57,499 bases of DNA from Haplomitrium mnioides. Its lineage: Eukaryota; Marchantiophyta; Haplomitriopsida; Calobryales. The translations under genes and the position numbers were made by a program. Position 1 is the stretch's first letter. Each line of letters starts with the position of its first letter. The stretch covers positions 1 through 57,499 of the forward strand of contig JBNGIS010010377.1 of the NCBI GenBank assembly GCA_049999725.1, written 5' to 3'. Of the stretch, positions 11,040 through 23,437 are shown piece after piece. Below the pieces are notes generated by a model. That model did not search any database, was not told where the DNA came from, and saw nothing but the letters and a program-made list of their open reading frames with translations.

Positions 11040-11440
11040 AAGAGTCAAGGAAACTCTAGACTAAAGAGTCTTTCAGTGACTAGACTCTCCAATCTATGCA
11101 TACATGGACTCTTCAGCCTATGTAGGCATTGACTCTTCAATCCACAAGCACCAAGACTCTTAAGTTCATGCATATATAGACTCTTCAGTCCAAAGAGCCA
11201 AGATTATTCAGTCCACGTGCGTATACACTATTCAGTCTATCCGCACATTGACTCTTCAGTCCACAGGTGCGTAAACTCTAAAGTCCATGCGCACATGGGC
11301 TCTTCAGTCTAACACATAGAGTCTTCACTTAGTCTCAGTAGGCTTGGACTGAATAGTCCATGTGCGCATAGACTATGCAAAGTCCATGTGCGCATAGACT
11401 CTGCAAAGTCTATGTGCACATAGACTCCAAGTGGTTCTTG
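11040..11440. repeat. 24-bp palindromic minisatellite, copy A intron 2
   Basis: This is a degenerate array with a 24-base period. Each unit joins GACTCTTCAGTC-like and CATGCGCACATG-like 12-mers, both near self-complementary. It lies between the donor at 11521 and the acceptor near 10900 of the methyltransferase gene, in the same intron as the arrays at 32185-32460 and 48640-49062. Confidence 0.85.
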
Positions 11441-12995
11441 CATGCATGGTAAAAATTGTCAAAAGATAAATTTTCAAAAAGAAAAATAAACGTGTAGTAA
11501 TTTTAAATGCAAAAAAATTACCAACAACTTTTCAAAGCTGGAGTAGAAAGAGAATATTTTTGACTCTTTTGTGTGGATGGGATACTCCATTTTTTCCTCC
11601 TCTTAAGTAGCTAACAAACCTCCAAGAAAAATGATTTCAGCATCACTGCCAAAACTTTATGTCTCTCTAATTCTTGAGATATTTCTTCGATCAAAAGCCT
11701 CCCATCTTCCACTCTCTTCAAAAAAGAAATTTAAATTTCATCAAGAAAACCCTGAAAGCACCTCCAAGGTGTCCACTTTTTGTGTTCCATTCATAAAGAA
11801 CCTTAAGCTTTAGACTTTTGGCTTTTGACGAGGTTCTTCTCCCACATTCAAAATATGCTCTACTACAACTCTTAGAGCTCTCTACTTTGGAGCGTATCTA
11901 AAACCAATCATCTTGAGAAGTTATTGTCTTCTCAAGAGTGGACCTTGGTTCAATTTCCAAAGTCTCCAAAACAAGTTCTCTCTACAAGTTTTGAGATAAA
12001 ATCATCCCGCTCTTCATGAACCACTAGTGCAAGTACTCGATCTTTTGAATGGAGGTTATTCCAACATGTACTGATGGTTGTAGTTGTTGGCACTCGCAAA
12101 AGTAAGGGCTTCTATTGGAGTGAGCTCCATATAGATGCCATAGTTGTAGAGAAAAAGCATCAAAGTCTTCACTCCATATTTTGTAATCAATAGTTGCCTT
12201 GCAAGAGTACTGTTTTTTTGTCTAGCAATCTTATATCTATACTTGTTAGAGTTTCTAATTTCAAAGTTTGACTTATCTCTCAACCCACACTTTGGGTCCA
12301 CAACCACAATTGAAAAGAGTGGGCATACCTGTTGGTAAGCATCTTTTGCGCAAGGAGCTTCACGAAATCCTCGTTAAGTCATCTAATCTGGAAAGATCCC
12401 TAGTTGTCTATTCTTGGTTTTGGAAAATTCAAATTTTCTAACTGAATTGTAATAGTTTCTTCACGAACCCTCTAGCACTGCATTGCAAACTCACAGATTT
12501 TGTTTTTGTCTTCCTCAAATACTATCTGATGATTCATTTGTTCTCTCTCTTAAAATGTTCTAAGCCCTTTGTGCACCTAATGTTTTGCTCTAGAGGTTGG
12601 TTGTTGCACGGGCTTAGGCTCACCCACTTCTTCAAAGTTGCTGAAATAGGACAAAGATGGAGCAGTCGTAGAGGAGCTTGGAGGAGAAGTTAAGGACCAG
12701 CTTCTAGCTCCTCATGAACGAGTTGTAGCTAGATCGACTTTTTCTTTTGTCTAGCTAGCTTTTCTCTTTTTGAAGCCTTCTATTGGCTCAACTGCTTTTC
12801 TTTTCTTTTTCTTTTTTGGAGCTCACGGTCCACTTGTTGTTCTAATAGAAAACGTAGCATGATTGGGATGAAGCACACACTAAGTCAAGCTCAACTCAGG
12901 CTTCACTTTGAAATATTCAAAGTAAAAGAAAACTTGATAAAATCTCTTTCAACTCGCTTGGCGTGTGGGTAGGCATTGACAAAATCAAAAAGAAA

Positions 12996-13374
12996 CTGCA
13001 AAAAATAAAAGGAAAAAAAAGTATTGGTGTCAACAACTTAAATTTTAAAATAAATACAAGAGTTTGTACGCACTTGTACTTTAGACTCTAGGCACGCTTA
13101 GACTCAAAAGCCCATGTGCACAAGGACTCTAAAGTTTAGACGAGCTTGGACTCTAGAACCCATACATGAAGGGACTCTAGAGTACAAGTGCCAAAGACTC
13201 TCAAGTCCATGCGCATTGGGACCCTTAGAGTGTATGCTCGCATGGACCATTGGATTCCATTGGCTTATATACTCTTCAGTCCATGTGGGCATAGATAAAG
13301 GAATACTTGCACTAGGGTCTCATGAGTCCATGTTAGCATAGACTCCTTACAAAAAAAGAGTTAAGAACTTTTAC
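12996..13374 (-). repeat. Intron 1 of copy A methyltransferase gene with 24-bp repeats
   Basis: The donor GTAAAAG is complementary to 13368-13374, and the acceptor CAG is complementary to 12996-12998. About 13077-13345 is the palindromic array (units built on GACTCT.AAGTC and CATGCGCA.TGG variants). The apparent open frames on both strands here are products of the 8-codon period, not genes. Confidence 0.75.
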
Positions 13375-13755
13375 CTTTTCTGACTTTGTAAGCTTCTTGT
13401 AAGTTGAAAGTGAAGAGGTCTCAAAGCTTCCTTTTGTAGAAGAAAAACTTCTTATGAGAGGTCTTGTAAAGACCAATCCCATCTCTGGATTGCACAAAGA
13501 GATTGATGTGAGCTATATGCCCCTCTCAAATCATAGAGATTTGAACCAAAAAACCTATGTTGAACTTTTTTTCTTCTCCTTGGAAGGTTGTGGTGATGTT
13601 CAATATTCCTAATGGTTCCATAGCAAACTAGCCATTCGTTGGCTGATTTGATGGGCTCAATTTGCTGATTTGATGGGCTCAATTTCTTTCAACACGTTGG
13701 CATACTAATGAGACTTTGGTTGTGCCAGTTTTGGAGCACTGACTTGAGATGCCAT

Positions 13756-14254
13756 TTTTTCTACTACCAAAATGTGCAAAAAAATACTTCTGAAAATGAA
13801 AGATAAAAGGTCCTAAAAAATTGAAGGGCAAAAATAGGCCAAAAGAGAAGAAAATGCAAAAATAACCATGAGAAGAAAATGTGATCTTGTAGCTACACTC
13901 GCGACATTGGAAAGAAACTTTCTATTGTTGCTCTTTTTATACTTCAATATCAAAAGCATGCATTTTCTCTCCAAAAAATAATTCATAGAGCTTTTGTTAG
14001 GTAGGTTCATACTGTGAAAAAACAATTAGTTTATAAAGCATTGCTATTTTCATCTTTTTAGTTTCTTTTTTCCATTTCCTTTAGAAAATTTTTACTATTT
14101 TGTTGTTTTGTAGGTTTTTTCAACAAAACCATTTTTTGGTGTACGAGCATATANNNNNNNNNNNNNNNNNNNNNNNNNNNNNNNNNNNNNNNNNNNNNNN
14201 NNNNNNNNNNNNNNNNNNNNNNNNNNNNNNNNNNNNNNNNNNNNNNNNNNNNNA
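13756..14254. promoter_or_regulatory. Divergent promoter region, copy A (with 100-N gap 14154-14253)
   Basis: This lies between the two divergent starts (13755, - strand; 14255, + strand). TTATAAAG at 14031-14038 corresponds to the TATA-like TATATAAAG of copies B and C for the transposase-side gene. CTTTTTATA at 13933-13941, read on the - strand, serves the methyltransferase side. A CACTCGCGACATTGG block near 13896-13910 is shared with copies B and C. The gap hides the transposase-gene leader. Confidence 0.6.
14154..14253. other. Assembly gap (100 N)
   Basis: One hundred N bases precede the start codon of the copy A DUF7869-like gene. Copies B and C suggest that roughly 100 bases of promoter/leader sequence belong here. 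Confidence 0.98.
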
Positions 14255-17200
14255 ATGGTAGGAGTGTTGAGAGACAAGAAGCGATTAGAATTTCAAGATT
14301 CATGTTTTCAAAAAAGTGTTCCTTTTGGATAGCAATTCAAGACACTTTCAAATCGTCACTCTGACGAAGGAAAGCGTTGGCAAACCAATAGCATCAAGTG
14401 TGATGTGTAGTATTTTAGGCAAAATATACTAGTTGTTGAACAAGATATGTCAACATAGGAAGATCTTTGGAGCAAACCATATACGCATATAGGATCAAAG
14501 ACTCAACCCTATATGCATATAGGATCCGAGACTCAACCTTATGCACGTATTAGATCTAGCCTACCAGTCAAGCAATCAAAGTTTATTCATTCTATAGATT
14601 TTCAAAACACCAAGACTAACGAGTGTAATAAGTTTGACACTAAAACATAACTTTGTTTTTTTCAAACCAAATCTCATACTTTGAGATTCAAGAACAAGAA
14701 AAATGCTTTTACGTCAACAACCAATCGTTCAAGCCACAATTATTAGAACATTGTAGAGGTTTTTTTTTATCAATAATAGATGACATGAACGATGTCCAAG
14801 ATCCAAATTTATTTATTCAAATGACTAAAAGTATTGAGTCAGATGACTTCTTCAATTTTGAAGGTGATATGCTATCACCATTGGCAATATTCAATCGATT
14901 AGTGAATTCTACACAAGTTAGACCTCAAAGCAAGAATGGAAGGTCTAGTAGAAATGAAAAGTGTTTTAGAGAATCTTCATATGATAGTTTAGGCAATGAA
15001 TCAAGCAAAGAGTCTCAATCACTGAATATTTCTTTGGAGTTATTGTCAAGAGCTCCGATTGTTTTAGAAAAGACATGTCCTTATACTCAAGATTTTGATG
15101 AAGATTTTGCTTTTTCTTGGTTGAGTTCTCCTACATCTCAAGCTGGTTAACATAGATCGGAAAAATATTTCAAGATAACGAAAAATATTTCTGATCATGC
15201 ACAATATCTTGAAGAAAATGCTTTATCTTCAATAGATAGATTTGCATATAGAAGCAATCGACCAGCTAAACATAAGAGTCTTCTATCTGAGCCAAAACCC
15301 AAATACGTAAGTCTTTAACTTGATAATTCATTGCCAAAATTCTATCATTACAAGAGCTTTGTAAGGAAAAAGCTCGATCTGATATCAATTTTGAAACTGA
15401 GGAGAATTTCACATTGTCAAAATGATTTTTTGTCATTGTACAAGATGAGGAATACCAAGAAACACTCTAGTCTCGACAATCAATTTACTCTACTTGGCGA
15501 TACTGTTGTTTGTAGAAGAGCCTTTAAGTTAATATTATCCATAGAGAATGATAGTATCCAAATGATTCAAAATCTCAATAATGCAGATCTTATATACATT
15601 TTTGGAAAAAGAGAATTATCTGATAAGGGAGTATTCTTGCGTGAATAGATAGACAAGTTTTTTCAAGAACACTAAGAGAGAATGGTGACTCATAAAGTTT
15701 ATAATTTTTTGGATAATTTTAACAAATGAGAAGTTTATGACTACTATACAGCTTATTTGAAAGAGAAGAATCTCGATTGCATTCTTAGTTTTTTTGGTTT
15801 TACAAAACATTGGAGAATGCATTCTCCAAATGTCATAATTCTAAAGCGCAGTAGACTTGTTGTTTATCAAACTGGTGAAGAAATAAAATCATTGCAAGAG
15901 AAATCTATTTTGGAGTTCAAAAAAGGTAACAAATTTCTTTCCTTTTGGAACCAATGATTATTATGATGTTCATCTTACTTGTTGTCTGAAAATCCACTTT
16001 TGCTTAGCATGCTTTGAAGGGGTACTGCTTGAAGAACTCAGTGGGTGAGAAATGTCAATCTGGAACTAACTAAAATCCAAGATTAGTTTTGGAGATGTTT
16101 ATCTTTGTTACCTTAAGAGCACATAGATTTTGTTATTGTTGATTTGAACTATAAACATAGATGGAGTCAAAAAAGCATAAGAATTGTCGATGTTATGTAA
16201 GACTCTATGCTTGCATAGGGTTTGCTATTTTTAGTTTGAATCCAAAGCACATCGAGACTCAAAAACAATGTAGAAATTGTTCTAGTTGTTATTTATTATC
16301 TTATGTGCATATAAGGTTTTGCCATTGTTGCTTTCAATCCAATACCCAACTAGAGATAAACGAGACCAATAATCATTGTTGTTGTTTGTTACTCTATGCA
16401 TGCATAGGTTTTGTTATTGTTTCTTTCAATTCTAGTTGTGACTACCGTCAAAGAAAGCTAAAGAATTAATGTTTTTGTTTCTGATCTTATGCACGCATAG
16501 GTTTTGTTATTGTTTCTTTGAATCCTATACGTGTATAAAGTCAAAGCTAGCATAGGAATTGTAGTTCTAGTTTGTAACCCAATAGATGCAAAGGTTTTGC
16601 TTTTCTCTTGTTAAATCTCTTGCACGTATTGAGTCAAAGCAAGCTTAAGAAGTGTCAACAGTGTTTGTTGCCCTAATATTACCTAGTTGTTATTATGGTT
16701 ATTTGGAATCTCTTGCATTTTTAGAGTAAAAACGAGACTTTGAATCATTGTTTATCATTTTGACCTTTTGCGCTCAAAATTTTTGTTGATGTTGGTTTAA
16801 ATATTCTTTACGTGTGAAGTTATCTTTTAAAATTTGAGATATCAAGACATGTTTCATGTAATTATTTTTATATTTTTGGTGTTTTTGGGTGATGGAATCA
16901 AATATAATTGCCAATTGTTTCTTCATTTTGACCAACAAATGAAAGAAATAACAAAACTTGCAAACCATTGAAGAAAATGTTATGCTAATAGTCAAAAATA
17001 CCTCGTCATTGTCATCGATAGAATGGATCCAAAGAAAACAACAATTCTACACTGGCCTTCACTACCAAAAACCTTTGATAAAGATTGTTTGATGGGTTGT
17101 GCTTATTGTGAGTGCCTTAATTTTCAATCATGCTCTTTCAAATGAGCATGTATCTTCTATCTTATATGTTGAGTTAGATAATGTGACACAAGAGAAAAAG

Positions 17201-18500
17201 AATTCCATCTTATGTGGATATTTTAATCTCTTGATTGTCGAGAAATGTTTTCATACTCACGACCAAATCGATCAAATGTTCAACAAATTCTCAAAGTTTG
17301 AAATGTGTGAAGGCTTTTCCAATAATGAGTCTTAGCAATGTGCCATAATTGTCTTATAATCCTAAACCACAAGTAACTCTTCTTATGATTTAGACTTGGG
17401 ATTTCAAATTGCTTCTACAACAATGTCCCTCATTGGTTCAAAATATAGATGATATTGCCTTCAATCAAAAGTTCAAGTTCAAGTTGAGTGATTGAAATGC
17501 AAAGATTTAGAGCAAAAAATTTTCAAGAGATAAATTTTGGCTACCTTTGGATGGTATTTGTTAACTCAAGTGTTTAACTGAAGTGAACAAAGAAATTTCA
17601 AGTACAATATTCTGAAATCAAGTGATCTCAAAAAGAAGAAAAAGAAGCTGACGCTGAGAATGTGGTCTTTGCAATTATGGACAACATAAGTGGTAGCTGC
17701 TACAATTTTCTTATAGATTTGGATATTTAGTAGTAGAGTAACTTTTTCCTTGCCCAACAAGAGATTGTGGCTTGCATCCTTGAAAGAAAAAGACAAGGAC
17801 TCGAAACAAAATTCATATTTCTAGCTTTACAATCTACAAACACTTGTAATGATTCTCAAAATGTTTGTCTAACCTCTTAATTTGATGCGCAAAATCTAGA
17901 AAAAGATGTTCCAATAGAACGTATGATTTCTACATGTGGAGAAATTTATGATGGAGCATCTAGGCTACGAGAAGAGGTTGTTTCACATCAAACAAGACAT
18001 ATGTACAAATTTGGCAATCTACATGATGTGAAAACCAAAATATTTATTTGTGTTGTTGCATCATTGGACCCAAAAAGCAAATCGTTTTGGATTGCCAAGT
18101 CCTCAAAGTTTTGTCATTTGATAAGGAACAACCTCCAAACTAGAAACAAGTACGTGTTCAATAGTTTTCTTGTGAGACAAAGGATGAATTTTCTTGGATA
18201 ATAATTTCTAGATAAAATAGCATCCACAAAAGAAACACAAATCCAAATTACATATATATGTACTTGATGTGACACAGATCATGAATCTCTCTTTTGATTT
18301 TTTTTCACTCAACAAAACCAATTGAGAAAAATGACTCTAGCTACCATTAAATCAAATCTATTGAATATGAAAGATATGAAGCAATCAATCATGAAGTGTT
18401 TGAAAGAGATTCAATCAACGTCATCAACATTGAGGCAAACCACAAGAATCTTAATGAATCTTTTGAAGATAAATCTCAAGAAGGTGATACGAATGACTAA
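14255..18500 (+). pseudogene. DUF7869-like (putative transposase) gene, copy A
   Basis: The ATG at 14255 opens MVGVLRDKKRLEFQD, matching the starts of copies B and C. A 30-base coding repeat (HIGSKTQPY type) follows at about 14475-14560. The best-preserved exon block is 14653-15150. Then come FTLLGDTVVCRRAFKLIL (about 15482-15535) and the NYYTTYLKEK-type segment. The intron donor is GTAACA at 15926. The acceptor seen in copies B and C (ATGCAG) has become ATGGAA near 16891, so splicing of this copy would fail. Exon 2 keeps IDRMDPKKT, LDNVTQEKKNS and HTHDQIDQMF. A C-terminal block with KFGNLHDVKTKIFICVV follows at 17923-18201, and the reading ends at TAA 18498-18500. Numerous stops make it a pseudogene. 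The acidic motifs suggest a nuclease/transposase, which is inference. Confidence 0.7.
15926..16893 (+). other. Intron of copy A DUF7869-like gene with dispersed palindromes
   Basis: This has no coding content. Five to six spaced copies of a CTATGC.TGCATAGG-type palindrome with a following GTTTTG(T/C)TATTG tag occur from about 16195 to 16630. The equivalent intron of copy B (37288-38035) has fewer of them. Confidence 0.6.
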
Positions 18501-19914
18501 AGTTATTTAGTAGTCCCATTGTTTATAGTGTACTTTCAACTTATATTGTAATTTCTTGTTGTTGGGACGAATTTATATGTGAGCTTAAACGTTTCAGTGC
18601 AAATCATTTCTAGTTGATTCTTATCATCTGCGAATGAAATTTAAACATTCAATCACAATCTTTACTTGGTTTGTCAAACATTTTCTAATCCAAAATATTA
18701 CCATATTCTTTCCTACTACATTGTTGGCTAGAAGCACTTCAATGTTTTGGCTACTAAATCTTTTGGTATAGATCTTTTGGATTGCTGAAGCATTCACCCA
18801 CCTTCACTACTTAATCCTTTGCTAGCAATGACTTTGATGTAAAACTGGAAACCTCATGTGCACTTTGACTATGATGTAGAACTTGGAACCTCTTGTATTC
18901 AGAAACTCCAATCCAAAAATCAAAACCCTAAATATGCCTATGAGTTGTTGAAGAACTCACAACCTTAAATACACCTAGACTATGATCTAGAACTCGGAAC
19001 CCTATATGCACATAGACTTTGATATGTAAGTCAAAACCTTATGCACGTATAGACTCTAATGCATAAGTCAAAACCTTATGTGCAAATAGACCATGTTGCA
19101 TAACTCAAAACCCTTTGCAAGCATAGTCTTTATTGGAGAACACTCAGATGTAGAACTCAAAACCTTATGCACACAAAAAATTTGATGTGGAAGTTGGAGC
19201 CTTATGCACATATAAACTTTGATATAGAACCCTTTTGTTTTCAAGGACTCTAATTTGAAGCTAGGAGCACTTTGCATGTTTAGACATTTCTAAGCACACT
19301 GCTTGTTTGGTTGCTCTAGCCTTTTTGATTTTGAGTTATGACTCCTTTATGCATATGAACCTTTGAATTTTAAAAGCTTTTGAATTGCTAAGCCCTTGTA
19401 AAACATGGCTGCTAAACCTTTCGTAGGCATGGATTTTTAAGCAGAGTAGAGAGCCTCTTTTTTGCTTTGACTTCAACATAGAGCTCTAAACTCCATGCAA
19501 GGGTTGGTTTTTGAAGCATTTGTACTTTGGGACTCCAAATTGATTCCCTTGACTTTTAGTTTGCTTAGGCTTTTCCTCAAGTTTTCTATTTATTTTTTCA
19601 AGTTTTTAGTGGCATTATGTCTATATGCACATGAAGTTTGTGCAACCATTTTTATTTCCAAATGACTTATTTTGACATTTGTTTCAAATTTTTGGCTTTG
19701 AAATGTATTCTATTTTTATAAACACTAAGAATGTCATTCAATTTTGCATACAAATGTTGCTTCTCAATCTATCAAGCTTGTTGAAATCACCAAACATTAA
19801 CAAAAAGAAAAACTAATGTAGTTTTATTCTAGAGAAAAATACCCTTGTTTTCTCTACCTTTAGGCTTGAAAACATTGTTTTTTTGCCCCAAAAAAAGTTC
19901 ATGTTTTGAGTAGC
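18501..19914. repeat. Transposase-side terminal region of copy A
   Basis: There is no gene. From about 18840 to 19280 there are spaced palindromic motifs of the CTTATGCACGTATAGACT type alternating with GAACTC.GAAACC. From about 19280 to 19914 it is an inverted relative of the adjacent 19915-20600 (for example AAGCTTGTTGAAATCACCAAAC), because both are transposase-side ends facing each other. Confidence 0.65.
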
Positions 19915-19934
19915 AACAATCGCTACTTTGAACC
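19915..19934 (+). repeat. Terminal inverted repeat of copy D (transposase side)
   Basis: AACAATCGCTACTTTGAACC is followed by AAACTATTCAAAATAGAAA, which parallels GGCTACTCAAAATAGGAAC at the left end of copy C (27958 onward). Confidence 0.8.
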
Positions 19935-20055
19935 AAGATCAAACTATTCAAAATAGAAATTTTTTTTTTCTCACAAAAGAAACATCGCTTTGAAGCTCAA
20001 AAAACTAAGAAAATGAGGTGATTTTTCAAAAACAAGAAATATGTGAGCTTTTTGT

Positions 20056-20155
20056 NNNNNNNNNNNNNNNNNNNNNNNNNNNNNNNNNNNNNNNNNNNNN
20101 NNNNNNNNNNNNNNNNNNNNNNNNNNNNNNNNNNNNNNNNNNNNNNNNNNNNNNN
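20056..20155. other. Assembly gap (100 N)
   Basis: One hundred N bases lie inside the terminal region of copy D. From comparison with 27958-28160, only about 60-100 bases of terminal AT-rich sequence are likely to be hidden. Confidence 0.98.
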
Positions 20156-20604
20156 GTTGTATAGAGCAAGAATCAATTTCATTAAGCAAAACTGAATGAT
20201 ATTCTTAGTTTTATAAAAATATTGGAAATGTTGAAATCTATGAAAAGTATAAAAATTATGGTTTGTTTTTACAAAAATTTCTTTTTTTATTGATTAGATT
20301 TTGAAGCCCAAAAATTGAAACATATATCAAGATAAGTTTTCTTAAAATGAGTTTGGTTGCACAAACTCTATGCACACATAGACATAGTACCACTAAAAGC
20401 TTGTTTTTTGAAAACAAAATAGACAACTTGAGGAAAAACCCGAGCAGATCATAAGTCAAGTGAATGAGTTTGGAATCCCAATGCACAATAACTAACAAAA
20501 CCAAACTGTGCATGGATTTCAGTTCAAGCAAGAAAGAAGCTTTCCTTCGTAGTTGAAAATCCATGCATATAAAGGGTAAAGTGGTCATGTTTTAGAAGGT
20601 TTCA

Positions 20605-21468
20605 GACAAATACATCAATATGTAGCTTGGATTTGCATTTCTCTTTTGTTGTTGTTATTTTTTCTAAAAAGTATTTTCCAAAAAATGCATCTTCAGCCTC
20701 ATAAGCAAACCATTGCACACATACTTGTTTCGGGTTGGGAGGTTCTTCCTCATCAAATCACAAAAATTTGAGAGCTTTGGCAATCCCAAATGGTATGCCC
20801 TTTGGATCAAGTGATGCAACAACACAAATAAATATTTTGGCTTTCACCTTATGTAGGTTGCCAAATTTGTGCACATATATGGTGTCATGTGAAATAATCT
20901 CTTCTCATGGCCTAGGTGCTCTATTGTATATTGCTCAATATATAGAAAGTATACGTTCTACTGGAACATCTTTCTCTGGCTATTGAGCATCAAACTAAGA
21001 ACTTAGATGAACACTTTGAGATTCATTACAAGTATTTGTTGGTTGTGAAGAAGGAAAGGTAAATTTTTCTTTGAGTCTTTGTCTTTTTCTTTTAATGATG
21101 TAAGCCGCAATCTTTTGTTGAGCAAGGAAAAAGTCATTCCACCATTGAATATCAGAATCTCTAAAGAAATTGTAGCAGTTCTCATTTATGTTGTCCTTTA
21201 TTGCAAAGACCACTTTCTCTGCGTCAACTTCACTTCCTTCCATTTGAGATCTTTTAATTTCAAAATATGCCTTCAAAGGAATCAATATTGAACTTAAAAT
21301 TTCTCTGTCCATTTCAAGTAGGCATTTGAGTTGACAAATACCATCCAAAAATAGCCAAAATTCATCTATTGAAAATTGTTTGCTCCAAATCTTTGCATTT
21401 GAATCACTCAACTTGAACTTGAATTGTTGATTCCAAGTAATATCGTGTATTCTTTGAATTAGATAGGA
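20605..21468 (-). pseudogene. DUF7869-like gene, copy D, 3' part
   Basis: The frame 21411-20995 reads from KIWSKQFSIDEFWLFLDGICQL through SSILIPLKAY and DAEKVVFAIKDNINENCYNF to DIQWWNDFFLAQQKIAAYI. It corresponds to 42570-42190 of copy C and 38740-39130 of copy B. The C-terminal block (HKVKAKIFICVV type) is present in decayed form at 20735-20990. The gene is cut at 21468 by the Retro2 insertion and resumes at 25058. Stops and a missing 3' flank make it non-functional. Confidence 0.78.
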
Positions 21469-21904
21469 TGTAAAAGAATCTCAAAAAACCAAATCCAAGT
21501 GAGTAAGAACTTATGGTGAACTCTAATAGAGTTCTTCAACCAAAAAGCAACTCAAGGTCCAAGCTAAGACCAAGAGTGTAAGCAAAAGCCAAGCAACCAG
21601 AGAACCCAAGTGATTCGAGAGGAACTCTAAAATGAGGAGTGGGGCTAAGAAGCCCTTCTATTTATAAAAGAGAAGAGGGTGTCTTCTCTCTTTCTTCACT
21701 TACAAGTCACTTCTAATTTCAGCCCTAAAGGTGACTCTTTACCAAAAGTGACATTGAATGCCAGTAACCTAAAAGTGACTCTCCACCAAAAGTGACTTCA
21801 AAGACAAATAATCCAATCTTAACCCTAAAAGTGACTCACTACCATTTCCTTCACTCCTCTCTATTTTCTTATAAATAGCACAACCTTATGCTTGTACTAT
21901 TACA
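21469..21904 (-). repeat. 3' LTR of Retro2
   Basis: On the - strand it runs TGTAATAGTACAAGC to ...TTCTTTTACA. It shares all landmarks with the LTR at 24623-25057 and with the solo LTR at 30036-30451. The purine-rich AGAAGGTAGGGATTA complementary to 21905-21919 is the polypurine tract. Confidence 0.92.
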
Positions 21905-21971
21905 TAATCCCTACCTTCTAGTCGATGACATCCTCATCATTGCCACAACTTTCAAAAATTTTAATAGCTTC

Positions 21972-23415
21972 TTAAATATTCTCAAGATTTGAATAAGGTT
22001 CCCAAGTAGCATCATGAAGTGAATAACCTTTCCACAAAACCTTGTATTGAACTTGTGGATGTCGCCCTCGCTTGATAGCTCTTTTCGCAAAAATGCAGTC
22101 TACTTCAAATTCTTCATGATCATCAAGAACAATGGCCGAAGGAGGAAGTTGAATACAATTTGGAAAAAAAGATGGGCTAAGAACAAAAGGCTTAAGTCTA
22201 GATACATGGAACATGGGATGAATCTTCATATGAAGAGGAAGATCAAGGTTATAGGCAACGGGAGAAATAACCTGAGAAATAGAGAAAGGACCAATCCAAG
22301 CAAGAGATAACTTACGGACTTGAGTATCTAAAGACAATGGAAGATTATGAGTGGATAACATAACTTTGTCATCTAAAACATAAGAGCAATCACAACGATG
22401 TTTATCGACAAATTGTTTTTGTCGATTTTGAGCAATAACAAGATGGTTTTTGGCATCTTGCAACGAGGAAGATAAACGAGACAAAAAGGTAGAAAGATTG
22501 GGAACATTGGAAGATGAAAGAGAAAGCAAACCATCAGGAACAAGAGGATGTTGACCAAAACTAAGTAAGAAAGGAGAAAAGCCATTACTTGCTTATTTGG
22601 AGTTGTTGTATGCAAACTCCACAACCGGTAAAAAACTATCCCAATCCGTATGATGAATATTGATAAACGCTCGAAGCATATCCTCCACAGTGCAATTTTC
22701 CCATTTGGTTTGCCCATCTGTTTGAGGATGATATGATGTAGACATAAATAGTTTGGTACCCAAAAGTGTTAATAAGTCTCGCCAAAACTTCCCAATGAAT
22801 CGTAGATCTCTATTTGATATAAGTACCTTTGGCATTCCATGATATCAAAAGACTGTATCAAAATAAATCTTTTCCAATTGTGGAGCATCCACCGTATCCA
22901 TTGCCGGTGCTAGATGAATTTGCTTGCTTAACTTATCCACAAACACCACAATGGTCGTAAACCCACAAGGCGTAGTTGGAAGCAAAGTGATAAGATCCAA
23001 ACTTACATGTTCCCACCGAGCAGTAGGAATCGATAATGGTTGCAGAAGACCAGTTGGCTTTTGATTTGAAGCCTTGTTTCATTGACAACTTTCACAAGAA
23101 CGAACAAAGCCACAAACATCTCGAGCTAGATTTGGCCACCACCAAGTCCGTTGAAGCAACTCCATAGTCTTGTCTACTCCAAGATGCTAGAAATTGGAAA
23201 CATATGCTTCTTGTAAACATACCATTGAAGCGCATCATCTTGAGGAACATATACTTGATGACCTTGATAGAGAATACTATTCGGAATGGACAATGTATGA
23301 TACTCACTATCTTGGACCGCCAAACGTGCTCTAACAAGAGTAAAGAAGGCATCTTCTTGTAACTTTTGTCGAAAGCCGTCACTGGTTGTTTCATCAAGAT
23401 GTAATATGCTAGCAT
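21972..23415 (-). pseudogene. int: Retro2 integrase with chromodomain
   Basis: On the - strand the core reads HVSLDLITLLPT with the first Asp, FVDKLSKQIHLAP, then LISNRDLRF with the second Asp and YHPQTDGQTKWENCT, where the usual ER pair is changed. AFAYNNSK-type sequence follows and an in-frame TAA is complementary to 22590-22592. The C-terminal part has KLSLAWIGPFSI (GPY/F-like) and ends in a chromodomain, VDCIFAKRAIKRGRHP..YKVLWKGY, then ATWEPYSNLENI. Frameshifts separate the zinc-finger part (about 23415-23090). Chromodomains target such elements to heterochromatin by binding methylated histone H3 (family knowledge). Confidence 0.85.
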
Positions 23416-23437
23416 TTGCTATCTCTAGTGTATTTAT

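Larger units (their letters stand above)
9602..13755 (-). pseudogene. ParB-like/DNA amino-methyltransferase fusion gene, copy A
   Basis: The start ATG at 13755 encodes MASQV, as in copy C. Intron 1 is about 13374-12996 and intron 2 about 11521-10900, both filled with 24-bp palindromic repeats. The ParB-like part is readable at 12307-12056 (VVDPKCGL..., then KYRYKIARQKNS, where the GGNHS motif of copy C has decayed). The methyltransferase part shows NIPYGYNL near 10530-10550. Far downstream come VNVYHK.HALYNFFIDHL and DLCSWSSTSL, a degraded SAM-binding loop (DLCS.SGTGL in copy B). The reading ends at the TGA complementary to 9602-9604. Many stops and frameshifts make it a pseudogene. By family it would bind DNA through the ParB-like part and methylate amino groups of DNA bases; the target is unknown. 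Confidence 0.75.
8716..19914. mobile_element. Two-gene TIR element, copy A (old, right tip missing)
   Basis: The left end reads AACAACTGTTGCTTTGAGCC, a degenerate form of the terminus at 29427 and of the inverted terminus at 51297. Inside are a methyltransferase gene on the - strand (13755-9602) and a DUF7869-like gene on the + strand (14255-18500), diverging from a shared region. The right terminal region runs to TTTTGAGTAGC at 19914. There the left end of copy D begins, so about 25 bases of the tip of A are missing. Copy A is the most mutated of the three main copies. Confidence 0.8.

Noticed and set aside
11040-11440. CRISPR-like array of short palindromic repeats
   Set aside because: Units abut with no unique spacers, repeats vary freely, there are no cas genes, and the context is a eukaryotic intron.
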